A stretch of 64,000 nucleotides of DNA from Salegentibacter sp. Hel_I_6. Lineage in GTDB: Bacteria > Bacteroidota > Bacteroidia > Flavobacteriales > Flavobacteriaceae. Below, piece by piece: positions 1 to 8,888 of this stretch. Both the position numbers and the translations under genes were made by a program. The DNA lies in assembly GCF_000745315.1 (NCBI RefSeq), contig NZ_JQNQ01000001.1:3410001-3474000 (forward strand). The letters run 5' to 3'. The notes under the pieces were generated by a model that had not been told where the DNA came from, made no database searches, and worked only from the letters and a program-made list of their open reading frames with translations. How positions within the stretch are numbered: position 1 is the first letter of the stretch; each line of letters opens with the position of its first letter.

Positions 1-407
1 AAACTATCGCCGGACAAAAACCACATATTGATTATAACTTAATTCCGGGTGTTGTATACACCTGGCCTGAAGTTGCTTCCGTAGGAAAAACCGAAGAACA
101 ACTTAAGGAAGATGGTGTTAAATATAAAGAAGGAAAATTCCCTATGCGCGCGCTGGGACGTTCCAGAGCAAGTGGAGATACAGACGGATTTGTAAAAATT
201 CTTGCTGATGAAAAGACCGATGAGGTTCTAGGCGTGCACATGATTGGAGCTCGTACCGCCGATCTTATTGCTGAAGCTGTTGTTGCAATGGAATACAGAG
301 CTTCTGCTGAGGATATAGCAAGAATGAGCCACGCACACCCAACTTATGCTGAAGCCGTTAAGGAAGCAGCGCTGGCTGCTACAGATAACCGTGCGCTTCA
401 CGTTTAG
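1..407 (+). CDS. lpdA: Dihydrolipoyl dehydrogenase, C-terminal part (5' end outside window)
   Basis: This is the E3 flavoprotein that reoxidises dihydrolipoamide in the 2-oxoacid dehydrogenase complexes using NAD+. The reading frame is open from base 3, so the gene begins before the window; about 134 codons remain. The visible part is the dimerisation domain: VYTWPEVASVG near the start, RALGRSRASGDTDGFVK in the middle, and the conserved C-terminal AHPTYAEAVKEAA, which contains the His-Pro-Thr...Glu catalytic motif donated to the partner subunit. The FAD and NAD domains and the redox disulfide are not in view. A strong hairpin follows the stop codon. The family assignment is secure; which 2-oxoacid complex it serves cannot be told from this fragment. 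Confidence 0.93.
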   Translation, partial: TIAGQKPHIDYNLIPGVVYTWPEVASVGKTEEQLKEDGVKYKEGKFPMRALGRSRASGDTDGFVKILADEKTDEVLGVHMIGARTADLIAEAVVAMEYRASAEDIARMSHAHPTYAEAVKEAALAATDNRALHV

Positions 408-425
408 ACTAAAAATTTATTAAAT

Positions 426-467
426 AAAAAGTGGCTGTTTGATTTAATTTCAAACAGCCACTTTTTT
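426..467. terminator. Bidirectional rho-independent terminator
   Basis: A-rich left arm and T-rich right arm flank the inverted repeat GTGGCTGTTTGA/TCAAACAGCCAC with a short AT loop. It sits between the converging lpdA (+) and the 212-residue membrane protein gene (-), so it can serve both. Confidence 0.85.
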
Positions 468-486
468 AATTCTTTAAAAGATAGTT

Positions 487-1125
487 TTACACTTCCAATT
501 TCTTCAATTGCTTATAGTTTTTATTCAATCTTCGAAGCAGAATACCATACACAACGCGGTAGAACAGCCAAATTAAACCAAGAAAAATAGCGAAAATACC
601 AATCATTATTCCTACAAACATTAACCATTGTGTGGGACTGAAACTGTATTCTTCGATATCCTCGACTACCGTATTTTTCATATGAAAATCCATAAATAAA
701 TACAGGAAAATCAGTGAAGTAAGCGCGGTGGAGATCAAAACATAACCTATATAATATTTAACCGTCTTCCTGGTGCGCAAGATGTTTTCCATCAATTTGG
801 ATGCATTATCAGTAGCAGAAATTTTCCTATAATTTTTATAAAAACAATAGATAAAGAAAAAAGTAATGGCATAATTAATTATATACGTTGCGATTGTGAA
901 TTCCTTAAGGTGCAGACGATCTATTTGATTCCAATAATCTTTATCTGCCATAAAGAGATTTATAAGTGCCCAGAATAAAAATTCAATAATACTAATAACA
1001 AAGATCCACTTCACTATAGAAGATGAACGCTTCCAGAGCATTTGGTAAATTTGGTCGTAGGAAAGTTGAGGAATATTGCCTTCCCTTTTCTTCCAGTCTT
1101 TTTTCAATAAATCCAGTCCATCCAT
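487..1125 (-). CDS. Four-helix membrane protein encoded after an ECF sigma factor
   Basis: The product has 212 residues. A charged N-terminal segment (about 1-36) precedes four hydrophobic segments at roughly 37-59, 76-97, 120-145 and 167-192, and a lysine-rich tail. I recognise no catalytic motif. The gene starts 6 bases after the sigma-factor stop codon on the same strand, so the two are co-transcribed and translation is probably coupled. By analogy with other ECF pairs it may hold or tune the sigma factor at the membrane, but it lacks a recognisable anti-sigma zinc or RskA domain, so that role is inference. Confidence 0.7.
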   Translation of the reverse strand: MDGLDLLKKDWKKREGNIPQLSYDQIYQMLWKRSSSIVKWIFVISIIEFLFWALINLFMADKDYWNQIDRLHLKEFTIATYIINYAITFFFIYCFYKNYRKISATDNASKLMENILRTRKTVKYYIGYVLISTALTSLIFLYLFMDFHMKNTVVEDIEEYSFSPTQWLMFVGIMIGIFAIFLGLIWLFYRVVYGILLRRLNKNYKQLKKLEV

Positions 1126-1131
1126 TCTTCT

Positions 1132-1626
1132 CTACGGATTTAAAATATTTTTTAATTTTGTTTTTAACCTGTTCATTTTCACTCTCGCATTTACTTCGGT
1201 AATACCAAGGGTTTCAGAAATATCCCTGTAATTTTTATCTTCGAGATATAAGAAAACAAGGGCTTTTTCAATATCGTTTAATTCTTGAATTGCGGCATAC
1301 ATCACCTTTAATTGTTGCTCGGTTTCATCATCATATTCTTCAGCTTTAATTTTAAAATCTACAGTATCAAAATCTTGAGTCGGTATACTTCTTTTTTTCT
1401 TTCGATATAAAGTAATCGCTGTATTCAGGGCTACACGGTACATCCAGGTGCTAAATTTTGCCTCTCCTCTAAATTTGGGATAAGCTTTCCAAAGTTGTAT
1501 GGTTATTTCCTGAAATAAATCGTTATGTGAGTCCTGATCGTTCGTATAGATTCGGCAAATTTTATGCGCAATGTTCTGGTGCTTTTCCAGGTTGGTTACA
1601 AACTGATGTTCTAATTCCTTATTCAC
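1132..1626 (-). CDS. ECF-family RNA polymerase sigma factor
   Basis: The product is 164 residues, the usual size for an extracytoplasmic-function sigma factor. Region 2 lies around residues 30-80 and includes DLFQEITIQLWKAYPKF and FSTWMYRVALNTA. Region 4 lies around 110-160, with the helix-turn-helix YRDISETLGITEVNARVKM. It should direct core polymerase to a small set of stress or envelope promoters. The next gene, only 6 bases on, encodes a four-helix membrane protein that may be its partner. The upstream intergenic region (1627-1849) also serves the divergent NADH dehydrogenase gene; I see no certain autoregulated promoter there. Confidence 0.9.
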   Translation of the reverse strand: MNKELEHQFVTNLEKHQNIAHKICRIYTNDQDSHNDLFQEITIQLWKAYPKFRGEAKFSTWMYRVALNTAITLYRKKKRSIPTQDFDTVDFKIKAEEYDDETEQQLKVMYAAIQELNDIEKALVFLYLEDKNYRDISETLGITEVNARVKMNRLKTKLKNILNP

Positions 1627-1849
1627 AATAGTTGGTTAGCACTTATATGTATCACATGTGCCTGCAATGTTACAAAAAAGTATAAAGTATAGTTAATGCC
1701 GCCTTATTTTTTCTGACAAAGCAGGAGAAAACTTAAATTTGAGTTATTCCCTTTCGTATAGTCTATGATGATTTTTTTAAATAAAATCTTTCATACTTAA
1801 CTATAAATAGGGTATTTTAAATCTCACTTAGTGAGTAAAACCAACCTTT

Positions 1850-3157
1850 ATGAATATTCCAAGAACAAATTTACCGAGAGTCGTTATTATAGGCGGCGGA
1901 TTTGCCGGTATGGCACTGGTTCGTAAACTAATTGGCGAAGATGTGCAAACGGTAATCTTAGATCGCCATAACTATCATACCTTTCAGCCTTTACTATATC
2001 AGGTTTCCACCTCTGGCCTGGAGCCGGACTCCATTGCCTATCCTATGCGTAAAATTACGCGTAATAGTAAGAAATGTCTTTTTAGAATGGCCGAGGTAAA
2101 ATCTATAAATACTGAAAAGAGTTTAATTGAGACTTCCATCGGTGATTTGATCTATGATTATCTAGTAATTGCTACGGGATCAAAAACTAATTTTTTCGGA
2201 AATAAAAGTATTGAGAAAAACGGGATGTGGATGAAAACCGTTCCACAGGCATTAAATATTCGAAGTTTGATCCTGGAAAATTTAGAACAGGCCGTAATTA
2301 CCGATGATCCCGAATTAAGAAAAGCATTGCTAAACTTTGTTTTGGTAGGAGCGGGGCCAACAGGCGTAGAGCTTAGTGGAGCTATCGCTGAATTAAAAAA
2401 TCATATTGTTCCCAATGATTATCCCGATATTAATCCAAATGAGATGAATATTCATCTATTGGAAGGTTTAGATAGGGTTTTACCGCCAATGAGTGAGAAA
2501 GCTTCTAAAAGAGCTCACGAATTTCTTAAAGAGCTTGGGGTAAAAGTTCATCTAAATACCATGGTGGAAGAATACGACGGGCACCTGGTAACAACCAATA
2601 CAGATTTATCCTTAAAAACTGAAACTTTTATTTGGGCTGCCGGTGTTACCGGTGCGCCAGTTAAAGGCCTGAATGCTGCTGCAATGGTGGAAAAAGCTAA
2701 TAGATATGAAGTTAATGCATTCAATCAAATAAATGGGTACGAGAATATATTTGCAATTGGGGATATTGCGCTAATGCAAACAGAAGAATACCCGAAAGGA
2801 CACCCTATGGTTGCTCAACCGGCAATTCAGCAAGGGAAGCATTTAGCAAAGAATATTATGAATATTGTGGAAGGTAAAAAACTGGAAGCTTTTAAGTATA
2901 AAGATAAGGGAACTATGGCCACTGTGGGAAGAAACCGAGCTGTTGTAGATTTAGAACAGGGATCTTTTGGTGGTTTTTTCGCTTGGTTTATCTGGATGTT
3001 TGTACACCTTTGGTTCCTTATTGGGTTTAGAAACCGATTGGTTACCTTCTTTAACTGGCTTTACAACTATTGGAATTATGATAAGGCCGCCCGATTAATT
3101 ATCAGACCTTTTAAAGGTTATGAAAACCAAATGAAAGTAGATAAAGAAGAGATATAA
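1850..3157 (+). CDS. ndh: Type II NADH dehydrogenase (NAD(P)/FAD-dependent oxidoreductase)
   Basis: A 435-residue flavoprotein of the non-proton-pumping NADH:quinone oxidoreductase family. The N-terminal FAD-binding fold begins VVIIGGGFAGMALVRKL. The second Rossmann motif, for NADH, is LVGAGPTGVELSGAIAEL near residue 163. A third flavin segment, NIFAIGDIALM, follows near residue 299. The C-terminal tail is rich in Trp and Phe (FAWFIWMFVHLWFL and onward), as expected for the amphipathic membrane anchor that reaches quinone. The length fits the family. It is a single-gene unit with a terminator behind it. The ATG start lies just before the FAD motif. Confidence 0.88.
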   Translation: MNIPRTNLPRVVIIGGGFAGMALVRKLIGEDVQTVILDRHNYHTFQPLLYQVSTSGLEPDSIAYPMRKITRNSKKCLFRMAEVKSINTEKSLIETSIGDLIYDYLVIATGSKTNFFGNKSIEKNGMWMKTVPQALNIRSLILENLEQAVITDDPELRKALLNFVLVGAGPTGVELSGAIAELKNHIVPNDYPDINPNEMNIHLLEGLDRVLPPMSEKASKRAHEFLKELGVKVHLNTMVEEYDGHLVTTNTDLSLKTETFIWAAGVTGAPVKGLNAAAMVEKANRYEVNAFNQINGYENIFAIGDIALMQTEEYPKGHPMVAQPAIQQGKHLAKNIMNIVEGKKLEAFKYKDKGTMATVGRNRAVVDLEQGSFGGFFAWFIWMFVHLWFLIGFRNRLVTFFNWLYNYWNYDKAARLIIRPFKGYENQMKVDKEEI

Positions 3158-3171
3158 TAAAGAGATAAAAC

Positions 3172-3214
3172 AAAAAAAGCAGTTAGGTGAATTTTTCCCT
3201 TAACTGCTTTTTTT
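3172..3214. terminator. Rho-independent terminator after ndh
   Basis: Inverted repeat AAAAAAAGCAGTTA / TAACTGCTTTTTTT around a T-rich loop, with a T run behind it. It ends ndh (+) and, through its A-rich arm, may also serve the converging hemerythrin gene. Confidence 0.85.
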
Positions 3215-3265
3215 TGTTTATAAAATTGTCATTCTGAATTAATTTCAGAATCTAACTTTTTAGAA

Positions 3266-3700
3266 TTACCTCATCTTCTTAATTTCCTTATTATAGTCTG
3301 AAGCAAGCGAAGTCTTTTGATTATCAGTTAATGCTTTTCCGGCCATTTGAAAAACTTCCTGTTCTTCTTCATCTAAATGATGAATAATCTTATGTTCAAG
3401 CTCCTTGGCTATTTTTAGCCAGTTTGAAGCGTCCATTTCTGTATCTTCAAGTTGTTCAATAAGTTCATCCATCTCGTGGTGCTCTGCAACACTATGCCTG
3501 GCCTTTTCCTGGGTAAGGTCTTTCTTAATAAGAGGGATATAAAAATGCCTTTCTTCCGCATCAGCGTGAATCTTTAATTCGTGTTTTAATTGCTCAAAGA
3601 TCTTTTTGCGCTCCTCGGTATCGCCGTGGGTTTCTACCAGTTTGGCGACCAGGTTTCGCTGTATTTCATGTTCCTGGCGTAAAGCTTCAAAAATGGTCAT
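3266..3700 (-). CDS. Hemerythrin HHE-domain protein
   Basis: A 144-residue cytoplasmic four-helix protein. The pattern of iron-ligand residues typical of hemerythrin-like HHE domains is visible: QEHEIQR near residue 10, HADAEERHFY around 45-54, AEHHEMDEL around 72-80, and HHLDEEEQEVF around 111-121. Such proteins bind a di-iron centre and act in oxygen or nitric-oxide sensing, storage or repair; the exact role cannot be deduced. It stands alone and is divergent from the TonB-receptor operon. No signal peptide is present. Confidence 0.85.
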   Translation of the reverse strand: MTIFEALRQEHEIQRNLVAKLVETHGDTEERKKIFEQLKHELKIHADAEERHFYIPLIKKDLTQEKARHSVAEHHEMDELIEQLEDTEMDASNWLKIAKELEHKIIHHLDEEEQEVFQMAGKALTDNQKTSLASDYNKEIKKMR

Positions 3701-3873
3701 TATTTAATTTTTTGGATTAGATTGTAAGATATTTAAATTCTTGAAATTTATTTCCTAAAATTCTATGATAATCTGGAATTTTATCAATTCAGTCCTTAAA
3801 TTCTTCAGTTCGGTTATATTCTTTTTTGTTTAGCGGCCCTTAATATCAAATTTGACTTATAAAATTATGAGTC

Positions 3874-6030
3874 ATGAAATTATCTGTATGTTTTCTTTTC
3901 CTTTTTATGAGTTTTACTTCAGTGGCTCAACACACCATATCTGGTAGGGTTACAGATAGGTCTGGAAATCCTATTGGAGGCGCTAATGTTTATTTGAAAA
4001 ATTCATATGCTGGTGGAAATACAGATGAAGATGGGAAATTCAGTTTTACAAGTACTCTCGATGGTGAACAAATCCTGGTGATAAGTTTTATAGCTTTTGA
4101 ATCCACAGAACTGAAATCTAAAATTTCACAAATGAACAAGTTAGAAATTCGTTTGAGGGCAGATGTAAATTCCCTGGATGCGGTAGTACTTAATGCGGGA
4201 AGTTTTTCTGCCGGAGATCAATCCAGGGCTTCTGTTCTAAAGCCTTTAGATGTGGTCACCACGGCTGGTGTGGCAGGAGATTTTATTGCGGCCTTACAAA
4301 CCTTACCCGGTACACAAGCAGTGGGGGAAGATGGTCGGCTTTTTGTTCGTGGGGGCACTGCTGAAGAAACACAAATATTTATTGATGGACTCAGGGTTTT
4401 TCAGCCCTATACTGCCACCGCCCAAAACCTTCCGGCCCGGGGAAGGTATTCTCCATTTCTTTTTGATGGAATTTCATTTTCTACCGGTGGATATTCAGCA
4501 GAATATGGGCAAGCCTTGTCCAGTGTATTAACTTTAGCAACTATAGATGAACCAGATCAAAATCAAACTGATATTTCAATTATGACGGTAGGTGCGGGTT
4601 TGGGGCATACTAAAAAATGGGACAGCAGCTCGGTTAGTATAAATACAACCTATATTAACCTCTCGCCCTATCAGGAACTTATTCCCAATAATCCAGATTT
4701 TGAATTTAAGAAACCTTTTGAAAATCTAAGCGGCGAAGCAGTATTCAGAAAAAAAACCAGTAAAGGCTTATTCAAACTATACACAGCTTTAGACCGAACT
4801 AACTTTGAAATATATCAACCAGACGAGAATTTCACCGGTAGAAATTTAGTTGATTTGACCAATCTTAATTTATACGCAAATACTTCCTACGAAGGAAACT
4901 TAGGCCAGGGTTGGAAAATTGCCCCGGGTTTTAGTTTTTCCAGGGCTAACAATGAAATTTTTATTGATGAAGTTACCTTAAAAAATCGTGAGAATGCAGC
5001 CCATTTAAAATTAAAAACCACAAAGAGGTATAATAATCGTTTAAAATTTCACGCTGGTCTGGAATATTTCTATACCGATTTTATGGAGGATTACATGGAA
5101 GATTCACAAATATTTTCAGCCAGTTATACCAATAATATTCTCGCCGGATTTATTGAATCTGACTTTATTTTCTCAAAAAAGTTTGCTGTAAAGGCTGGGT
5201 TGCGCAGTTCTTATTTAAAGTTTAATGATCTAATTGAATTTTCCCCAAGGCTTGCTGCTGCTTATAAGCTTACCCATAGTCAGCAGATTTCCCTGGCATA
5301 CGGGAATTATCACCAACAACCTGTTGCAGATTATCTAAAGTATAGCAAATCTTTGCAACCCGAGAAAGCGCAGCATTTTATTTTAAACTATCAATATTCT
5401 AAAAAGGGATATTTATTTCGCTCTGAAGCGTATTACAAAAATTATTCGGATTTGGTGAAATTCGATACTGCCAGTCCAGAATTTAATAGTTCTTATTCCA
5501 ACAAGGGTGTAGGTTATGCCAGGGGTCTGGATTTATTTTTCCGGGATGATAAAACTATAAATCGGTTAGAATACTGGTTATCATACAGTTTTATTGATAC
5601 TGAAAGAGATTATAGAAATTACCCTGTTTCAGCTACCCCAGATTTTGTGGCAAACCATGCTGCCAGCCTGGTGACCAAATACTGGATTGAGGATTGGCAA
5701 AGCCAGATAGGATTTTCCTATAATTTTTCTAGTGGCAGACCATTTGAAAATCCTAATACTCCTGGATTTCTTAATGAAAGGACTAAAAATTATAATAATT
5801 TGAGTTTTAACTGGGCATATTTAATTTCACAACAAAAGATCCTCTACTTCTCTATTTCCAATATTATGGGAAGTAATAATATTTTTGGGTATCAATATTC
5901 CAACACCCCCGATACCAATGGAAACTTTATTTCCAGGCCTATACAACAAGCAGCGGATAGGTTTGTTTTTCTTGGATTTTTCTGGACCATAAGTGTAGAT
6001 AAGAATAAAAACCAGTTAAATAACCTATAG
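3874..6030 (+). CDS. TonB-dependent outer-membrane receptor with carboxypeptidase-like N-terminal domain
   Basis: A 718-residue outer-membrane protein. Residues 1-19 form a signal peptide ending in AQ. Residues about 20-105 are a CarboxypepD_reg-like beta-sandwich (TISGRVTDRSGNPIGGANVYL). A plug domain follows (about 115-215: LFVRGGTAEETQIFIDGL, then FSTGGYSAEYGQALSSVL). The rest is an aromatic-rich beta-barrel. It should take up a substrate across the outer membrane with TonB energy; nothing in the sequence names the substrate. The genes behind it encode two secreted proteins and a LytS/LytTR regulatory pair, so uptake and signalling may be linked. No SusD partner is present, which argues against a polysaccharide-utilisation locus. 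Confidence 0.88.
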   Translation: MKLSVCFLFLFMSFTSVAQHTISGRVTDRSGNPIGGANVYLKNSYAGGNTDEDGKFSFTSTLDGEQILVISFIAFESTELKSKISQMNKLEIRLRADVNSLDAVVLNAGSFSAGDQSRASVLKPLDVVTTAGVAGDFIAALQTLPGTQAVGEDGRLFVRGGTAEETQIFIDGLRVFQPYTATAQNLPARGRYSPFLFDGISFSTGGYSAEYGQALSSVLTLATIDEPDQNQTDISIMTVGAGLGHTKKWDSSSVSINTTYINLSPYQELIPNNPDFEFKKPFENLSGEAVFRKKTSKGLFKLYTALDRTNFEIYQPDENFTGRNLVDLTNLNLYANTSYEGNLGQGWKIAPGFSFSRANNEIFIDEVTLKNRENAAHLKLKTTKRYNNRLKFHAGLEYFYTDFMEDYMEDSQIFSASYTNNILAGFIESDFIFSKKFAVKAGLRSSYLKFNDLIEFSPRLAAAYKLTHSQQISLAYGNYHQQPVADYLKYSKSLQPEKAQHFILNYQYSKKGYLFRSEAYYKNYSDLVKFDTASPEFNSSYSNKGVGYARGLDLFFRDDKTINRLEYWLSYSFIDTERDYRNYPVSATPDFVANHAASLVTKYWIEDWQSQIGFSYNFSSGRPFENPNTPGFLNERTKNYNNLSFNWAYLISQQKILYFSISNIMGSNNIFGYQYSNTPDTNGNFISRPIQQAADRFVFLGFFWTISVDKNKNQLNNL

Positions 6031-6141
6031 AAAAATTTGAAGAAATTCAATTCAGAAATAGAAATCTACAGTTCAGTAAATCAAAATTTTAATTAGGCTG
6101 AATAATAACCAGATTTGAAGTATAATTTAAAAATCAATACA

Positions 6142-6558
6142 ATGAAAACACTAATTATTACTTTTTTGATCCTAATCTTCTCTGTGCTAGCTAGAGCACA
6201 AAATTCAGTAGAAGTTAGTATTTCTGGCTTTGAATCAGATAAAGGTAAAGCAATATTTGGACTTTATTCTTCTGAAGAAAACTGGTTAGAAAAAACTTTT
6301 AAAACCTTAAAAACTGAAATTAAAGACGGTAAGGCTTATGCAGTTTTTACAGATCTGCCAGATGGTGAGTTTGCCATTTCTGCCTTTCATGACGAAGATA
6401 ATGACGGGGAACTTGATATGCACCTTGGCTTTTATCCTGCAGAGGATTATGCAACTTCAAACAATGCCCCGGCTAAATTTGGCCCTCCTAAATGGAAAGA
6501 CGCAAAATTTACCTTAAAAAATGGAGATATCGAAGTACAGTCAATTAATATATTTTAA
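6142..6558 (+). CDS. Secreted DUF2141-family protein
   Basis: I place the start at ATG 6142, because the product then begins with a clean signal peptide (MKTLIITFLILIFSVLARAQ). A TTG 27 bases upstream would put polar residues in front of it. The mature part of about 118 residues has the DUF2141 pattern: SGFESDKGKAIFGLYSSEENW, then DLPDGEFAISAFHDEDNDGELD and a C-terminal AKFGPPKWKDAKFTL. The Asp-rich HDEDNDGELD suggests metal binding. Function is unknown. These genes often accompany TonB receptors in Flavobacteriia, as here, and the next gene follows after 10 bases. Confidence 0.82.
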   Translation: MKTLIITFLILIFSVLARAQNSVEVSISGFESDKGKAIFGLYSSEENWLEKTFKTLKTEIKDGKAYAVFTDLPDGEFAISAFHDEDNDGELDMHLGFYPAEDYATSNNAPAKFGPPKWKDAKFTLKNGDIEVQSINIF

Positions 6559-6568
6559 AACTGATATT

Positions 6569-7207
6569 ATGAAAAATTTATTTTCGCTAATGATTATTTT
6601 CATTTCCTGCTTTCATAGCCTTACAGCTCAGCAACAATTTGAAACAGGAATGAAGAAGGCTTTTGAACTATGGAGTAGTGGCGAGTCCCAGGAAGCAGCC
6701 AACCTTTTTGAAAGAATAGCCAATGCTGAAGGGGATAACTGGCTTCCATATTATTATACAGCCCAGATCAAAATTATTGAAAGTTTTGATATGAAAGATT
6801 TGGCAAAAAAAGAAAAGACTCTGGAAATTGCCCAAAATCATTTGAATACTGCAATGTCTTTAAGTGAACAGGAAAATGTAGAAATTATGATTTTGCAGGC
6901 GATGCTTCATACCTCTTATATAACTTTAGATCCTTCTGTTTACGGGATGAAACTCTCGGGAAAGGTAAGTTCTATTTATAAGAATGCCCTGGAAATTGCA
7001 CCTGAAAATCCCCGGGTAGTTTTATCCAATGCAGAATGGGAGATGGGTTCAGCAAGATTTTTTGGAGAAGACCCGAAAAAGTACTGCACAGATATTGAAC
7101 GCAGTTTACAACTTTTCTCTAAATTTAAAAGCGCAGGTGCATTTTATCCCAGCTGGGGTGAAGATCGTGCAAAATTGATTTTACAGAATAATTGTAAGGA
7201 CCAATGA
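6569..7207 (+). CDS. Secreted TPR-like protein
   Basis: The start is ATG 6569, which gives the signal peptide MKNLFSLMIIFISCFHSLTAQ; an upstream in-frame start would run through the previous gene. The mature protein of about 190 residues is helical and resembles tetratricopeptide repeats (for example KKAFELWSSGESQEAANLFERI and the later pairs around KNALEIAPENPRVVLSNAEW). It is probably periplasmic. Its stop codon overlaps the start of the histidine-kinase gene (ATGA), which indicates translational coupling. It may be an accessory or sensing subunit of this module; that role is inferred from position only. Confidence 0.78.
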   Translation: MKNLFSLMIIFISCFHSLTAQQQFETGMKKAFELWSSGESQEAANLFERIANAEGDNWLPYYYTAQIKIIESFDMKDLAKKEKTLEIAQNHLNTAMSLSEQENVEIMILQAMLHTSYITLDPSVYGMKLSGKVSSIYKNALEIAPENPRVVLSNAEWEMGSARFFGEDPKKYCTDIERSLQLFSKFKSAGAFYPSWGEDRAKLILQNNCKDQ

Positions 7208-8550
7208 ATTTACTCAAAGTAATTTTAAAAGAACTAGGAAAGGCATTTATAGTTGGGAATGCAATATTCGCAGTTTTTCTATTGATATATATATTCCAGG
7301 GACAGGAAATTGATTTTGATAAATACCTGTGGAAGAGTTATAAGATAAATCTGTCCTATAGTGTTTTTATTTATCTGGCTAATGCAGCTATGTTTATTTT
7401 TTTTACGAAAAAATATCAAAAGGAATTTTATAAGTTCCCGAAACTGCTGATTACGATTATGCTTTCTGTGATTTTGACTTTACTTACGATATTTTTATTA
7501 AGGTTTTACTGGCAATACGTTCTGGAAGGAGCAAACTTTATTGAATTCTTAAAAGGTGAAAAAGTCTCCTTTTATTGGATCTCAGTAATAATTACGCTTG
7601 TAACAGGATCTATTTTCTACCTAGTTAATTTTTATAGACACAGGCAGGAAAAAAAGGTTAAAGAACAGAAAATTATCGCCGGGGCGGCTTCTGCGAAATT
7701 TGATGCTTTAAAAAATCAATTAGATCCGCATTTTTTGTTTAACAGCCTTAATGTGCTGGCTTCACTTATAGATGAAAATCCCGATCAAGCGCAACGATTT
7801 ACAACCGGCTTGTCTAAGATTTATCGATATGTTCTGGAGCAAAAAAATAAAGAATTAGTGAGTCTTGAGGAGGAATTGAAATTTGCTAATACGTATATGA
7901 AATTATTGAAAATGCGTTTCGAAAACAGCATTTATTTTGAAATACCCGTGGAGATTTCAAATGAGGAAGCTAAGGTGGTACCTCTTTCCCTTCAACTTCT
8001 ATTGGAAAATACCATTAAACACAATATTGTAAGTGAAAAACGCCCTCTCAAGATAAGAATTTATGAACAAGACGAATTTCTCGTAGTAGAGAACAATTAT
8101 CAGAAAAAAGAAGTACTGAGTAATAGAAAAGGAGTGGGCTTACAGAATATTGTAAATAGGTACAATGAGATTACCCAGAGAAAAGTATTAATAGATCAAA
8201 CCGAAGAAATTTTTAGAGTAAAAATTCCAGTATTAACCAGACAAATATCAATCATGGAAACCAACGAAATTAATGAGGAAAATGCTTATTTTAAAGCGAA
8301 GCAGAAGGTAAAAGAGATGAAAGAATTTCATGGGAATTTGATCTCTTATTGCGTGGTGATCCCATTTTTAATTTTCATAAATTATAGCACATACTGGGCG
8401 TTCCAATGGTTCTGGTTTCCGTTATTTGGATGGGGAATTGGTCTAGCAATTCACGGATTCTCCGTATTTGGCTATGGTTCAGACTGGGAAGAGCGCAAGA
8501 TTCAGGAAATAATGGATAAGGATAAATTAAAAACAAAATCCTGGAAATAA
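7204..8550 (+). CDS. LytS-type sensor histidine kinase with C-terminal 2TM domain
   Basis: A 448-residue membrane kinase. Four hydrophobic segments occupy about residues 12-145. The His_kinase (PF06580-type) box QLDPHFLFNSLNVLASL follows with the likely phosphoacceptor His176, and a compact ATPase domain contains LLLENTIKHNI and KGVGLQNIVNRY. After about residue 350 comes a second membrane unit of the 2TM family ending in GSDWEERKIQEIMDKDK, which the next gene repeats almost exactly. The kinase therefore carries a fused copy of its neighbour. It should phosphorylate the LytTR regulator encoded two genes downstream. Start and stop codons overlap both neighbours. Confidence 0.88.
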   Translation: MNLLKVILKELGKAFIVGNAIFAVFLLIYIFQGQEIDFDKYLWKSYKINLSYSVFIYLANAAMFIFFTKKYQKEFYKFPKLLITIMLSVILTLLTIFLLRFYWQYVLEGANFIEFLKGEKVSFYWISVIITLVTGSIFYLVNFYRHRQEKKVKEQKIIAGAASAKFDALKNQLDPHFLFNSLNVLASLIDENPDQAQRFTTGLSKIYRYVLEQKNKELVSLEEELKFANTYMKLLKMRFENSIYFEIPVEISNEEAKVVPLSLQLLLENTIKHNIVSEKRPLKIRIYEQDEFLVVENNYQKKEVLSNRKGVGLQNIVNRYNEITQRKVLIDQTEEIFRVKIPVLTRQISIMETNEINEENAYFKAKQKVKEMKEFHGNLISYCVVIPFLIFINYSTYWAFQWFWFPLFGWGIGLAIHGFSVFGYGSDWEERKIQEIMDKDKLKTKSWK

Positions 8551-8864
8551 TGAAAACTAATTATAAAGAGAATTTTAGTTATAAGTCAGCTCAAAAAAGG
8601 GTGAAAAATATTAAAGGGTTTTATATTCACCTGGTGGTTTACCTATTCATAAATATCGCCATTTTTGTAGTGGCCACTCAGAATGAAGGATTCATAAGTG
8701 GCTTATCCAATTTATCAAACTATACCACTTTCTTTTTTTGGGGTATTGGATTGTTTGCTCATTGGGCTAGTGTTTTTGGACCTAATTTGATCTTTGGAAA
8801 GAATTGGGAAGAACGCAAAATCCAGGAAATAATGGATCGGGATAAAAAGAAGATCTGGAAATAG
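8550..8864 (+). CDS. 2TM-domain membrane protein
   Basis: A 104-residue protein with two hydrophobic segments (about 24-42 and 62-80) and the C-terminal signature KNWEERKIQEIMDRDKKK. That signature closely matches the C-terminus of the preceding kinase (WEERKIQEIMDKDK), so the two arose by duplication. The start ATG overlaps the kinase stop codon (TAATG). Its function is unknown; it is conserved beside LytS/LytTR pairs in Flavobacteriia and may modulate the kinase. Confidence 0.85.
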   Translation: MKTNYKENFSYKSAQKRVKNIKGFYIHLVVYLFINIAIFVVATQNEGFISGLSNLSNYTTFFFWGIGLFAHWASVFGPNLIFGKNWEERKIQEIMDRDKKKIWK

Positions 8865-8888
8865 AATTATGAACTTATAAAATTTATT

